Positions 10,996 through 23,065 of a DNA stretch of 64,000 nt are shown here, one piece after another. Below the pieces are notes generated by a model, which saw only the letters and a list, made by a program, of their open reading frames with translations, made no database searches and was not told the origin of the DNA. How positions within the stretch are numbered: the stretch's first letter is position 1; every line of letters begins with the position of its first letter. Position numbers and translations under genes: made by a program. The DNA comes from Melieria omissa. Its lineage: Eukaryota; Arthropoda; Insecta; Diptera; Ulidiidae. The stretch lies in NCBI GenBank assembly GCA_963971225.1, contig OZ020268.1, positions 37,788,848-37,852,847 on the forward strand, given 5' to 3'.

Positions 10996-13900
10996 CCCAC
11001 TGGTAGCAGTGTCGTGCTCGAGGACAGCTGGTGCTGGGAGCCGGACAATGCCAAACAAACAGACAACGACCACTCCTCGGACTCCTCGAGCGGCAATGGC
11101 AACGAAATGGTCAACATCACACTGGAGGAAGTGCCGCTGGGCGCGTCCGCCAAAACGCGCACAAAGCGCGCGCAGCAATTGGGCAGCGCCAAACAGTCGC
11201 CGGAGCTGCGGCAGCGCGTGCAGCAGCTGGAGGCGGAGAATAAACAGCTGAACTTGGCCCTGGAAGAGCTGGACGGTCAACACAACCTTGCAATGCAAAA
11301 TGTGCTTGAGCTGAAGACAGATCTGCAGGACAAGCTGGCGTCGGTGACCGCCAGCTATGAGGCACTGAAGAAAGAGCACGCCGACAAGTTCATCAGCGGT
11401 GAGCTGGAGCTGGGCCATCTCAAGAAGCAGCTGGAATTGCTGGAGAAGGCGCATGCGCAGGCAGAGCTGGAGAAGCAGACCAGGCAGCAGCAGCTCGACG
11501 AGTATGCTGGCGAGTTGAAGAAGGTTGCCGCGGAGATGGCCGACTTGCAGCTGTTGCTGGATAAGAAGACGCAGGATAATGTGGAGCTGATTGCGAAGGT
11601 GAAGGCGGCCGGGCGTGTGGCCGATGCTGCCGAAGAGGAGCGCAACGAACTGCAGCAGAAGCTGGAGCAGCTCACAAAAGAGGTGGAGGAAGCGCAAAAA
11701 TTAAAAGAGAAGAAGACATCGGAATCGTCAACCAGTTCGACGGGCAAACAAAGCGAGGACGAGTTCATTGTGGTGCGTGAAGGTGACGCCAATTCGTCGG
11801 GACCCGCCACACCGCCCAGCAAGGAGGAGTTGAAAGACAAAATAGTGCAATTGGAGAACCGTGTTTCCGAGCTGACATTGGAGAATGGCAGCCTGGCATT
11901 GAAGCTGCAGGATCGCGAGATGGAGAAGGAGTTGGCAACAAATGTGTTGCGCGACAATGTTCAAGCGTTGCAAGCGCAATGCGAGGAAACCGAACAGGCG
12001 CTGAATGCGGCCAAGGAGCAGTTGGAAGAACAGCGCGATACGCTGGAAGGGTTTAAGGAGAAGGCCGCCGAAGCTGTCATAGCGCAGAAGCAGTTGCAGG
12101 CACTGTCCGACGAAAAGGAGAAGATTCAGCTGGAAATTGATAAAATGAAAGAGAGCGTGAAGAGCGTGATTGAGCTGGAGAAGCGGTTGCTATTCTCCGA
12201 GCAGGAAAAGGAGGCATTGCAGGTCGAATTGCAAGGACTGCGTGCGGTGCAGGAGCGTGTCGTCGAACTGGAGGGCCGAGTGCAAAACCTGATTTTGGAG
12301 AATCAACAGCTGCGCTTGAATGTTGAGGCTGAAACCGAATCGCTGAACAACAGCGCTGAGTTGGAAGATAAAGTAAAATCGCTGGCGGAGGAGAACGAGA
12401 GTCTGCGTTCCGAGCTGGAGGCCATAGCGCAGGCAAAATTCCGCCAGGCCATTGCCGAGGAGAAACAAGAGGTCACCGACTTGGACGAAGATGAAGAGGA
12501 GCAATTCAGCATGGAAAAGCTGCGTGAGCTGCTCAGTGCTTACACCAAACCGGAAGTGGGCGAAAGTGTGGACAAGGCTACGGAGCGCGTTTGCAAGACG
12601 CTACACGAGCGTTTGTGGAAAACAAATTCGCTAGAGAAGAGTTTGTCGCAAATGTCCGAAGAGATAATGGACTTGCAGCACAGCAAACTGGTGTGGGATC
12701 ATGAGAAGAAGACACTGGAAGCGGACATATCACAGTACATACTGCAGTGCGACGAGCTGATGAAGAACAATGAAATACTGCTCAATGAATTGGAGAACTA
12801 CAAACGCAACAAGCTGGAGACCATACACGAGCACAACGAGGAGAGCATTTTGCACTTGGAGACTCAGTTGGAGGAATGCATCAAACTGAATCAGAGCTTG
12901 GAGCAGGAGTATGCGGAGTTGAATAAGAAAAACGAGGAGCTGGAGCGTGAGAAACAAGAGCTGACGGAACATTTGCGGGCCACACAGCAATCTAACGACA
13001 GTTGGACAACGATAGAGAAGGATTACAAACTGCAGCTGGAGACGTTGGAGCTGGAGAAGTGCAATATGCTTTTTGAGCTGAACGAGTTGAAGTCGGGTGG
13101 CAGCAAGGAGGCAGAGATGATCGAAGTACTGAAGCGCGAGGAAGAAAAGACACTGTCTCTGGAGAGTCAGCTGGCCAGATTGAGTAAGGATCATGCCGAT
13201 TTGGTAGCGGCCATGCAGGCACAAAAGGCGGCGCTTATGGAAGCCAACAAGAAGCGCGAGGAGACCGAAAAGGCGCTGAGAGAACAAGAAATGATGGTAG
13301 CGCGCATGAGTGGCGAAGTGCAGCAACACAAGGGTCAGCACGAGCAGCTAGACGAACTGACAGCGCAGAATGACAGCCTCAAGGAGGAACTTTTGGCCAA
13401 GAACATTGTGACAGAGAGTTTGCAGGCCGAACTGCAAACACTGCAGCAACGCTTAATTGACTTTGAGACATTGGCGCAGAACAAGGCGGCACTGGAAGTT
13501 GAGCTGGAGGAAAGTAAGAACTTAATCACGCAACTACAACACGACTTGCAGAAAAAGTCCACCAAAACAGATGCCCTACAAGCTGAGCTGAAAGAGCAAA
13601 GTACCTACGCTGACCAATGCGAGCAGCTGCAACTGCAGAAAGAAACACTTGAACGTGAATATGACGAGCTGAAACAGCGCTACGAAACACAAACAGCAGA
13701 ATGCAGCGCTCTGAAAGAAACAACATCTTCCATCAGCGATAGCGCTGCACTGGCACGCATTGCCCAACTGGAAACGGAGCTGCTAGCCACGGCCGATCTG
13801 CAAAAGACCGCGGACGCGCTCAACTACGAGAAGAACGAAATGATCAAGGCGCTGCAGCAGAAACATGCCGAGAATATGCAATACTACACGGAAATACAGC

Positions 13901-16900
13901 GCCTCATGCCCATTGTGCAGCAGCTGCAACAGCAAGTGGCCGCCGCTGAGCAGACGACCTGCAACCATTGCCCCGAGCTGGAAAAGACGCTGGGCGAGGT
14001 GCGCAAAGAGCTGGAGAAACAGCAGGACCAAATCAAATTCTTGAAGGAGAAATCAGACATACTCACCACGAATCTCCTCACCGAGCAGACAAATCAGAAG
14101 CTGGTGCAGCAGGAGAAGGCCGAAGTGGAGGAGCAGAATGCGGCCATACGCAAAGACCTGGAGCGGCTGCGTGAACATCTGCTGGAAATTGAGGACTTGC
14201 ATACGCAGGAAACGGTGGAGATGCAGCGCGAGCTGAACGAGACAAGAACGAATATGGCGGCGCTGCAGCAGCAAGTGGCCCAATCGAGCAATGCCTACAC
14301 ATCGGCCAGGTGAGTAAGGCACGAGGGTGGCTGGGCGAGTGAGCGGTGGCTGGCTTAAAAAAAAATATTAGACAGCAGTTGGGAAGATTGTCATGTGATT
14401 GTGGAAATTTTTTAGGTTAGGGGTCAAGTTAGTTGATACATTCTTGTATAAAAATTTTAAATTGGCTGCAAAGATTCATGGGTCAAATTATACAAAACAA
14501 TGTGTCCAGTCAAATGTGATAATTTGAATCTTGTCTTAGGTTGAACCCATTTGGGGTGTTTCGGGGTTTCTTTTGGGAATTTCTCATTTTACGTGGGAAG
14601 ACTTTACATCATCTAATTTTGGATTAGACTTTCATTTACACTTCTACTATCACAGCGAGCCATCCCTTTGTGCATAGGTTAGCGTTTTTAGGAGAATGCT
14701 GCCACTTCAACCTAACCTAACTTACATTCCCATTGGTCTATGAGATCGGCAAACACACATTTTTAAGTTTCGTAGAGGAATTAGGAATTGAAATAATAAT
14801 TGCTGTGCACATTCCACTTAACAAAATAGGTTAAACTCTTTCAAATATAAAAAAATCTGTTTCGAATGCAAACTTTTATATATCCAGTCTCAGGTGGAGT
14901 TGTGTGTGTGTAGCAGAAGGTTAAAAAATAAATTGGCCTAAATTGTTGTTTTCTCGCAACACCTGAAGTCAGCATTAGCTTAGTTAGAATAATCACTCCT
15001 AAAGGTCCGCTCTCCCCTCAACCACAACTGCAAGCAAAGCCCACACTTCAGTATGAATGCATGCACATGTAAAGTCGGTTGACTGGCGAACGTCATTAGG
15101 CAAAGTCGAAGAAAGCTTTATCGCTTAATTACCGACGAACAATGAATGCGTGTTGGCGCTCAGTGGGGGTGTGGGAACAGCGAGCACGCCATGTTGGCGA
15201 CGGCAGCCATATTAAATTGATTTGCCGTCGGGCGACAGCCAAGCAGCAGCACAGGCGCACAAGACGTTTTCGGCCTTTTGTTTCGCCTCATAAACAGCGC
15301 AGCACGCAGCGCCATTCGGTAGCGACACCAACACAACTGTACTTGACGCGGTTACGTGGCGCACTGTTATCGCGTTTTAAGCCTTTCGTTAAGCTTCGTC
15401 ACGACCGCAAATGGGTCCGCGATAGCTGGCCACACGACAACGGTGCTGCACTGTAACGTCGTCGCTTAATAAGTGCAACAAATGCGCATTCGTAATGCCG
15501 CATCGAAATTGGAACAGTCGCCCGATATGAGCCACACTACCGCCGCCGCACTCACCACAATGCTCGCAAGTTGGCAATAAAAACAATCATAAAGATTGTT
15601 TTTTTCATATTTTTAATTTCATTATATTTTACTGTATTCTGTGCGCGGCACTTGGTTTGGTGAATTTTTCACAGTATTCGCGCCAATCAACACGCCGAGA
15701 CGTTGCAGGCGCAGTACGCGCTGCTGGTGCAGCAGCGCGACGAGTTAGTCAACAAGCTGAGCTCGGCCGAGGATCGGGAGTCGAAAAATCAAGCGGCACT
15801 CTGCAATCTACAGTGCGCACTCGAACAGTTTCAAAATGGTAAGCGAACCGGAGGCAGGGGTCTGCTGGTATATATTGTTGCATGTGCATTAATCGGAAAT
15901 GTTTCGCTTCGTCCGCAGACAAGCAGAACGACATCCAAGCGGCCACGCAGCGCATACGCAAGGAGCTGCAGCTGGAGCAGGCCAAGGAGACGCAGCTGCA
16001 GAGCGAAATCGCTGCGCTGAATCAGCAGCTGAGCGAGGCCAATCAGGGCCTGCGCGCTGCGTCGCGCCTGTCCGACCAGCTGGAGACGTGCCAGCAGACT
16101 ATAGGCGCGCTGCGCGAAGAAGGTAAATATCTGCAGACCTGTGCGCTGCTCGCATTGTAAATTAACAAACTGGGCCTAACCGGTAATCAAGTTCCACTAT
16201 TCAATATTGCAAGAAACAATTTTGTGAACTAACCAAACGAATTGAAGATTCTAATACTGCACAAAGCATTTCAACTACTAACACAAACCGTACGCGGCAC
16301 GAGAAAAGGGAAATTAATTAATAACATTTTGGAAGTGGCATTTGGCATTTGGCATGTAATTTTGAATTTACTGGAAAAGTTGTTTAGTTTTCATTTGACT
16401 TGATTGGAAATTGTTGAATTAGTTTTTGGAATGGCTTCGAACTGATCGATTCGAATCGAATCGAATCGAATGTTGAGAAAAATTAAATCGAGATAAGTAT
16501 TCCCCTTCTTTCCACGCTGATTGATTCTTAAAGGTAAATATCAGCTGGTAATTCTGGGATTTTTTCAAATTGCTATCACTCGGAATTTCAGTTGGTATCC
16601 ACTTTTACGAATTAAATTTAGACACCGCAAAGAAAAAAAGTAAAAAAACGCAATTGTCATCACCACCACCACCACAACCACCATCGCCATACCAACACTG
16701 TACCATTGCCACAATCATCAACTGCATCATCACCACCACCACCGCCACCAACAACACCACCACCGTCACCAACGTCTCATCAACGCCAGCCCAGCGCTGC
16801 TCTTTAGTTGTCGTCGAGCTTAATGAATGGTTGGTTGGTTCTTAAACGCAAAATGGGCCCTAAAGTGTTTCACACAAAAAAAAATAAAATAAAATAATTA

Positions 16901-19900
16901 GCCTTTTTAAAAATCTTTATCATTTAAATGAAATAGAAAAAGTCATTTTGTAGGGTTTTTGGTTTTTATTACTTTGACTTAAGTTGATTTGCCTTTGAGT
17001 TGGACTTTACTATCTTTGGTTTGCCTAAATGTAGCACTAACACCTAACTTGGTTTAGTAATTTATGTATTTGTGTGCCTAATTGCTGTACTATTGCTTGA
17101 TTTCTATGTTTTAAGCGTTGCAATATAAATTTTAAACTATTTTTGTATGAACACGAACTCGCACACTGGCGCCAGTGACATGTTTTGCATACAATTATCA
17201 CTTTTTAACAATTTTTATTACATAAACACAGACACTACTCTAAACATTACTACAAAACGAAAGAAATCTTAAATATTTGTGCAAATTTCCTTTGTTATTT
17301 ATTGTAAAAAACTTTTAAAAGTTGTTTGTATTTCTGGCTCTGTCAGGCCATACAAAATATTGCAGTATCGAACAAGGAAAGGGATTTTGAAAAGTCTTTT
17401 TTCACAGGCCCAAAGAACGTTTTTATGGAATGTTTTCACAAACTCAAAGAAAAATATTTTGTTACATTCTATTAAGTAAAGTTTCAGCGTGAATTATTTT
17501 GCTTTATGGATATATTTGGCGTGTTTTAGTAAGAGAATCAAGTAGGATACATTTGTCGTGATTCTAAAAGGATGAAAAGAACCAAGAACTAGAATACATA
17601 TAAGATGGGTGGTCTATTAGAAGCAAAAGAGCTTGGAAAATTTTTGTAGAAAAGCAAATGGCTCAATACTGTACATAGTACATTAAGGCCACGCCCATTT
17701 TTAGTTGTTAAACAGACATGGAAGGGAATATTATGTGGTAGAATACTCAAAGACACAAAAGTCCATTACACCCATTTGATTCTGAATTTCAAAGCCCAAT
17801 TTCAATGCTAAATTTTCTTTCCGTTGCAATCTGAAGTCAGATTGGGTCATGAAATGTTTGATATTGAAATTAATTACAAACATTGACTATGAAAGTATAA
17901 AAGTTGTCTTCTTCTTGAATGTGCCTCGTATTAGAAAAGGTACAGACAACTGACATAATCAAATATTTTACAACTTTTGGCCAACAAAGTATAGCAAAAA
18001 CTTCTGCCTCCCTCTTGAATTGTTCTCATGTCGAGAAAACTACAAAAAACTGAAGTATTAAATTAGATCAATGTTTCTTTTAATTTATTATTTTTCAAAT
18101 TATTTCTGAATGTTTTTCATATCAAGAAAACTACAAAAAACTGAAGAAAATTTGTTCAAGTTGACTTTTATTCAATTATTTCACAAATAGCAGAGAAACT
18201 ATAAATATTTTGCAAAGAAGGAGCTGCTTTCCTCCAAATATTCCACATGCCTTGAAAAGTTCAGGACACTGATAGGATAAAGTGAGATCAATGATTATTT
18301 TGTTCAATTATTTTACAAATATTGGCAAATAAACTATAAATAAAGCACAAAGAAATAACTGACTTCTTCCTAAATATTTCACATACTGCAAAAACTATAA
18401 AAAACTGGAGGAATAAATAGATCAATGTTTCTTCTATTGAAGAAAACTACAAATAACTGAAGAAAAAATATTATCAATGTGACTTATTAATTTTTATCAT
18501 TTCAAAAATATTAGCAGAGAAACTATAAATCGTTTGCAAAGTAGAAGCAAATATCCCACATCCTTCGAAAATATTCCACATCCTTCGAAAAGTTCAGGGT
18601 ACTGATAGATTAAAGTGATATCAATGTTAATTTTGTTCAATTATTTTACAAATATTGACAAATAAACTATAAATTTTGCCAAAGAAGCAGCAGCCTTCTT
18701 CTTAAATATTCCACATACCTCGAAAGGTACAGAAAACTGAATAAAAATATTTAAAAAAATGTTAATTCTACTCAAATATTTTACAAATATTGACCAAAAA
18801 ATATAAATATTTTGTAAAGAAAGATCTCCATTCCCTCTGAATAGTCCAAATATGTTTGACTTCAAAAAATCAAAAAGAACTAAAGAGAAAAACCATAGCT
18901 TATACAATTTTAGTGCGTCTTTCGATTAGAGACGCTATTAACTTTTAGTAAATACAACTAACTTCCACTAGTTACATCTTCTTTACACCCACAATGATTG
19001 ATTCGTTGGTTTGATTTTTAGTTTTTTACCACACACCGTCACCTCAAGAAACTCTATACAGAACACACACACACACTTTTCTCAGATCTATGTTCGGCTT
19101 GCTTAGATATAGTTTTACGTAATTTTAGTTTAGTTTGTCTTGATTTAATTTAATTTGATTTTGAGCCTCAAGTGTACGATGCAAAATTGGGAAATCTCAA
19201 TTTGTAACTGTGAGCCAAATCGATATCCTGAACTCACGTTGCATCTGGAGATTGCCCGAGGTTGTATCTGTGTCTACATTTTTTTTCGTTTCGTTTCGAT
19301 TTTATTTCATTTTATCTTCATTTAATTTAGCTTCCTTTGCATTTTGTTGCTCATAATAATTTTGGTTATTTTGCGAGTATCGAAAACTTTTAGTTCAAAT
19401 TGTGCAGTTGAAATTTTCTCCCTTGGTTGCTATAATTTTGCATGCTCTCGCCTGCTGCAGAGAGAGAGAGAGAGAGAAAGAGACAGAGCGATAGCAAGAC
19501 TGTGTATGCGAATGGTTGAAAAACGTAAACGCTCGTAACGCCGCAGCTGCCTGCTCAGCTCGCTCTAACCCCCGCTCAGCCCCTCTAACCAGCTATGCCA
19601 ATGCGCCCGCGCTCGGTGGTTGCGTCTGCGCTGCCTGAACCATCGAACCGTTGCCGCACTAACTGCGCCCAGCCGGTTGAGTATTACATCAGGTACTGGT
19701 GTGCCACTGCGTGCGAAACTTACCAGTACTTATGTCATACTGTCCCGGCTGCGGCGCCCTGTACTGCATGCCCCGTAACCAGTAACTGCAACGTTGGACT
19801 AAAGTCGAGTATAAACACGCATTGCCACAATTATATCTAAGTTCGAACTATTCCCCGATTTCCATATCCAATTGAATGCTCTTTGCATGTGCAGACTTTG

Positions 19901-20611
19901 CCTACTTTGATCTAATGTTGCGCTCTCCATCTCTACTCCACGCACAGTTGAAACGCTGAAGCAGCAAAACGGCTCCCTCTCCGAGAAGCTCAGCACCAGC
20001 GAGTCCAGTCAGACGGACAAGATCGACAAGAACCTCATCAAGAGTCTGCTGATTGGCTACGTGGTCAGCGGCCATCCGAACGACAAGAATCAGGTGTTGC
20101 GCATGATTTCCTCGGTGCTGGACTTCACCGCCAGCGAAGCGGATCGCGTGGGCCTCAACAAGCAGCAGTCCAGCTGGCTGGGCGCCATACTCGGTGGCGG
20201 CGGCGGCAGCAATGGCGGTCAAGGTACATTTAATAATTACAGCACTGATAGGCGCACTTTTACTAATCATCTACTGTGTTTGTGTGTTCAGGTGCACATT
20301 CAAAGGACAATCTGCTGCAGGCCTTTGTGCAGTTCCTCGAGCAGGAGTCGCAGCCTCAGGCTAATCCCAACAGTATGCCCAATCTGCTCAATATCACACA
20401 AACGCCCGCGGCCAGTGCACAGCCGGCTGGCAGCGGCGCCGTTCGCCGCACATCTTCGGCCAGCAACAGCGGCAGCGCCGAGGCCGGTGCAGCCAGCCCG
20501 ACCAGCCCCATACCCCTACAACCGCTGCTTATGAACTCCAATGTGCTGAATGAATTTGCGCCGACACGCAATTCCAGTTCCATACTGAAGGACATTCTAA
20601 GTGATTCTTGA
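10996..20611 (+). CDS. Gmap: Golgin GMAP-210 homologue (Gmap), five coding exons, N-terminus missing
   Basis: Exons joined by eye: 10996-14309, 15675-15838, 15919-16122, 19948-20223, 20292-20611. Every junction has GT..AG and keeps frame, giving 1,425 residues plus stop. The first exon has no ATG; a stop sits right before its AG acceptor, so the N-terminal exon lies upstream. Residues about 50-1230 are almost unbroken coiled coil rich in E, Q, L and K. Residues about 1253-1300 form the GRAB domain (IDKNLIKSLLIGYV, then NDKNQVLRMISSVLDF), followed by a conserved tail (LLQAFVQFLEQESQP) as in vertebrate GMAP-210/TRIP11. Known role of the family: a cis-Golgi tether whose C-terminal GRAB domain binds Arf1-GTP and whose N-terminal ALPS helix senses curved membrane. 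The length fits the fly protein (about 1.4 kb residues). No frameshift or internal stop was seen. Confidence 0.95.
14310..15674 (+). other. Gmap intron (1,365 bp)
   Basis: Bounded by GTGAGT at 14310 and a TTTTTCACAG acceptor ending at 15674. It contains scattered AACCTAACCTAA scraps (about 14,705) and a moderately GC-rich block at 15,140-15,560 with an open but unrecognised 104-residue frame. Confidence 0.8.
16123..19947 (+). other. Gmap intron (3.8 kb)
   Basis: Bounded by GTAAAT at 16123 and a CCACGCACAG acceptor ending at 19947. It holds a CACCAC-rich trinucleotide tract at about 16,660-16,770, a degenerate tandem array (17,880-18,900) and an AG dinucleotide run at 19,459-19,477. No exon or gene was recognised inside. 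Confidence 0.8.
17880..18900 (+). repeat. Degenerate tandem array, units of about 130-150 bp
   Basis: The phrases ACTATAAAT..TTTGCAAAG, AATATTCCACATGCC and AAACTACAAAAAACTGA return at roughly regular spacing (for example near 18,200, 18,328, 18,510, 18,662 and 18,795). Each unit also carries a TCAATTATTTTACAAATAT block. Units are strongly diverged, so the array is old. It lies in the large Gmap intron and shows no coding potential. Confidence 0.75.
19948..20611 (+). CDS. Gmap: Gmap C-terminal exons: GRAB domain and Ser/Pro-rich tail
   Basis: The two exons 19948-20223 and 20292-20611 are separated by a 68-bp intron. The first encodes the Arf1-binding GRAB module and a glycine run (AILGGGGGSNGG). 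The second starts with the conserved helix DNLLQAFVQFLEQES and continues with a low-complexity Ser/Ala/Pro segment ending SSSILKDILSDS. The glycine run is longer than I would expect in vertebrates. The stop is TGA at 20609-20611. Confidence 0.93.
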
Positions 20612-20858
20612 TTATTGTAAAGAGCCGAAGAAGCAGAAATGGCATTGATATTTTTAAGTAGTTGCTAAAATTTTGTGCTTTCAAGTTGTTTGTAATTCGT
20701 CTTCTTCATTCAATTGTGCAATGAGAGCATTTGTCGCTGCTGCTTAGTACATACTTCATATATATATTTCGTATGTTTTCCCAAGTTCAATTTTATGTGT
20801 ATTGTACCAATGTAAATATCCGAGATCCTGTCCCGATTCCAAAATTAATATATATTTG
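20612..20858 (+). promoter_or_regulatory. Proximal 3' UTR of Gmap
   Basis: AT-rich sequence following the stop. A TGTAAATA octamer near 20,811 matches the Pumilio-binding consensus. No AATAAA signal occurs before the hAT insertion at 20,867, so the transcript probably continues past it. Confidence 0.5.
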
Positions 20859-22263
20859 TAAAGCATCAGGGACCGTAACAGTTATAGATTTATTATAAAA
20901 ATCAATGTTTAAGAGTTATTTTTTGACAATTATTTTTTATTTATATTTAAAAAATCCCATAATAACAATTATTTTTGATTTTTTTCTTATTAGTCTACAA
21001 ATAATATTTTTTTCGATTTCTTTTTTTGTTGTCCTGTGATAACAATTATTGGTGACTTTTATTTAAACAAGTTATGAATAAAAATCAGTCAGTGACTTTT
21101 ATTTTTTGAGTCATCAAAAAATTATTCAATGACTTTTATTTTGTAAGTCTTGTGACTTTTATTTTTTAAATCGCAATATAAAAGTTATTTGCATTAATCA
21201 CAATGCTGGATTCATTAAATATCGAAATGTATATCTGTGGCATTTTGACAAAACAACCTAAGTCTAATTTTCAAAATGTTCAGGAGAGCGAAAAAACTGA
21301 TGAGGTGCAAACCAAATCTCATACAAAACTCGAGTTGAAATTATACACGTCATATCTCTGTAACTAAATGTCATAGAAACAAACCGATTACACCAAAAGA
21401 AGCGTCTTTAAATTGTTTCTTTATGATTAAAAAAATTGGAAATTTGACTTAAGTCGACTTAAGTGCTTTTGTCAAAATTCCACAGATATATATTCTTGAT
21501 CGACTCAACAGGACCTTACTTGACAATTCTGTTTTCTGGATGAGTCATAACTTTTGCATGTATTAATGAAAATGACTTTTATGTTGCGATTTAAAAAAAA
21601 AGTCATTGAATGAATTTTATTAATTTGATGACTTTTATAAATAAAAGTCACCGAATGACTTTTATATTGCGACTTAAAAAAAAAGTCATTGAATAATTTT
21701 TGATGACTTAAAAATTAAAGTCACTGAATGATTTTTATTGATGACTTTTATAAATAAAAGTCACTGCATATTTTATATTGATGAGCTCAAAAATTAAAAG
21801 ACATTGAATAATTTTTTGATATTTATTATTATTTTTGATATTTATTATTTTTTTGATTAATTACAAAACATCAACAATAATTGTTTGTCACTGAATAATT
21901 TTTATTGATGAGCTAAAAAATTGAAAGACATTGAATAAGTTTTTGATATTTATTATTATTTTTGATATTTATTATTTATTTGATTCATTAAAAAAAAATA
22001 AACAATAATTGTTATCATAGGACAGCTAAAACAAAAATCGAGAAAACTGTTGTTTGTAGACGAATATGATATAAATCAAAAATTATTATTATTATAAGAT
22101 TTTTAAAATATAAATAAAAAATGATTCTTATTTCTTAATTTTTCCATAAAAATTACAAAAACAAAAGTATTGGTATATTTAATTGACTTGTATAACATTT
22201 CCTCCATAGTAATATTTTCAAATATAGTTTTCATAAGTAACTGTTCCGGTCCCTGTAAAGCAT
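20859..22263 (+). mobile_element. Non-autonomous hAT element (1,389 bp) with long inverted arms
   Basis: The body is 20867-22255. It begins CAGGGACCGTAACAGTTA and ends in the inverse of CAGGGACCGGAACAGTTA. Both sides carry the perfect 8-bp duplication TAAAGCAT (20859-20866 and 22256-22263), diagnostic of hAT-superfamily insertion. Beyond the short termini, the outer 200-250 bp on each side are inverted copies (for example the GTCTACAAA..TCGATTT..TGTCCT..GATAACAATTATT blocks). The interior has tandem GTCACTGAATGACTTTTATT-like units and an 18-bp palindrome ACTTAAGTCGACTTAAGT near 21,447. No transposase is encoded. Confidence 0.92.
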
Positions 22264-22384
22264 ACTCTGTAATGTGATTGTAAGCGACATGCAAATGTAA
22301 ACAACATACAAAATGTTTAAAAACCAGATGTTATAGAACCTTAGCATCGACATGAAAATCATATTTAAATATACAAATAAGTTT

Positions 22385-22390
22385 AATAAA
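22385..22390 (+). terminator. Candidate AATAAA polyadenylation signal for Gmap
   Basis: This is the first canonical AATAAA on the plus strand after the Gmap stop outside the hAT element. It lies about 120 bp beyond the element, in sequence that looks like unbroken 3' UTR (TGTAAACA- and TTAAA-rich). Assignment to Gmap is inference. Confidence 0.4.
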
Positions 22391-22512
22391 GAATGTTTTA
22401 ACACAATCGGAGCATGTTTTTGTCTAAAGCATTTGACAACCGAGTGGTAAATACTTGAAATAGTGACCCAATGAGGTCTTGGAGAGAATCTACTTCAGTG
22501 ACTGTGTTTATA

Positions 22513-23065
22513 TATCAGGTGTACAAGTAGAAAACCGCCGTTTTCCACTGGGTGGTGCCACCTTTGGAAATCGGTGAGAGAATTCCGATCAGAAACATCA
22601 CATGGCAAGCTAAGATATCGGTTAACAACTCCACATCATCTCGCTTGTTTATTCTTATTGTCCATTTTTTTGTTGGGGCCTGAAGATGTCGAAATTTGAA
22701 CCGAATAAGCGTCATTTGCGGGAGATTTTGCTTTTCGCGTTTCATTCTAAAAAATCTGCAGCTGAAGCGCGTCGAATGATTGTAGCAACTTATAGTTAGT
22801 CGTGTATCAGTGAAAGAACGTGTCGAGAATGGTTCGTGAAATTCAAAAATGGTGATTATGACGTGAAAGACAAGGATCGGCCGGGTCCCGTGAAAAAGTT
22901 TGAAGATGCAGCTTTGGAGACTCTGTTGGATGAAGATTCTTGTCAGACGCAACAAGAACTCGCGGATTCTTTGGGTATGACTCAGCAATCCATTTCCCTT
23001 CGCCTGAAAAGCTTGGGAATGATATAATGAAAAAAAACGGCGGTTTTCTACTTGTACACCCAATA
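22513..23065 (+). mobile_element. Mariner deletion derivative, MITE-like (549 bp)
   Basis: The body is about 22515-23063 with TA on both sides. The inverted repeats begin TCAGGTGTACAAGTAG and continue AAAACCGCCGTTTT. Inside is only the N-terminal third of a mariner transposase from ATG 22686: LREILLFAFHSKKSAAEARR, a TAG stop, then ERTCREWFVKFKNGDYDVKD and LADSLGMTQQSISLRLKSLG. It runs straight into the 3' inverted repeat. It shares the outer 10 bases and the GCCGTTTT block with the element at 6135-7055, but the rest of the termini differ, so it is a sister family. Confidence 0.9.

Noticed and set aside
10954..11697. Long minus-strand open frame opposite the first Gmap exon (and several more up to 14,322)
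   Set aside because: Leu/Gln/Arg-rich shadow of the coiled-coil codons on the other strand; no domain and no independent start or splice evidence.
15142..15456. Arg-rich open frame in a GC-richer block of a Gmap intron
   Set aside because: No domain; it does not fit the Gmap reading frame and no splice sites support it as an alternative exon.
17880..18900. Spaced repeats considered as a CRISPR-like array
   Set aside because: Units are long, diverged and lack constant repeats with unique spacers; the genome is eukaryotic.
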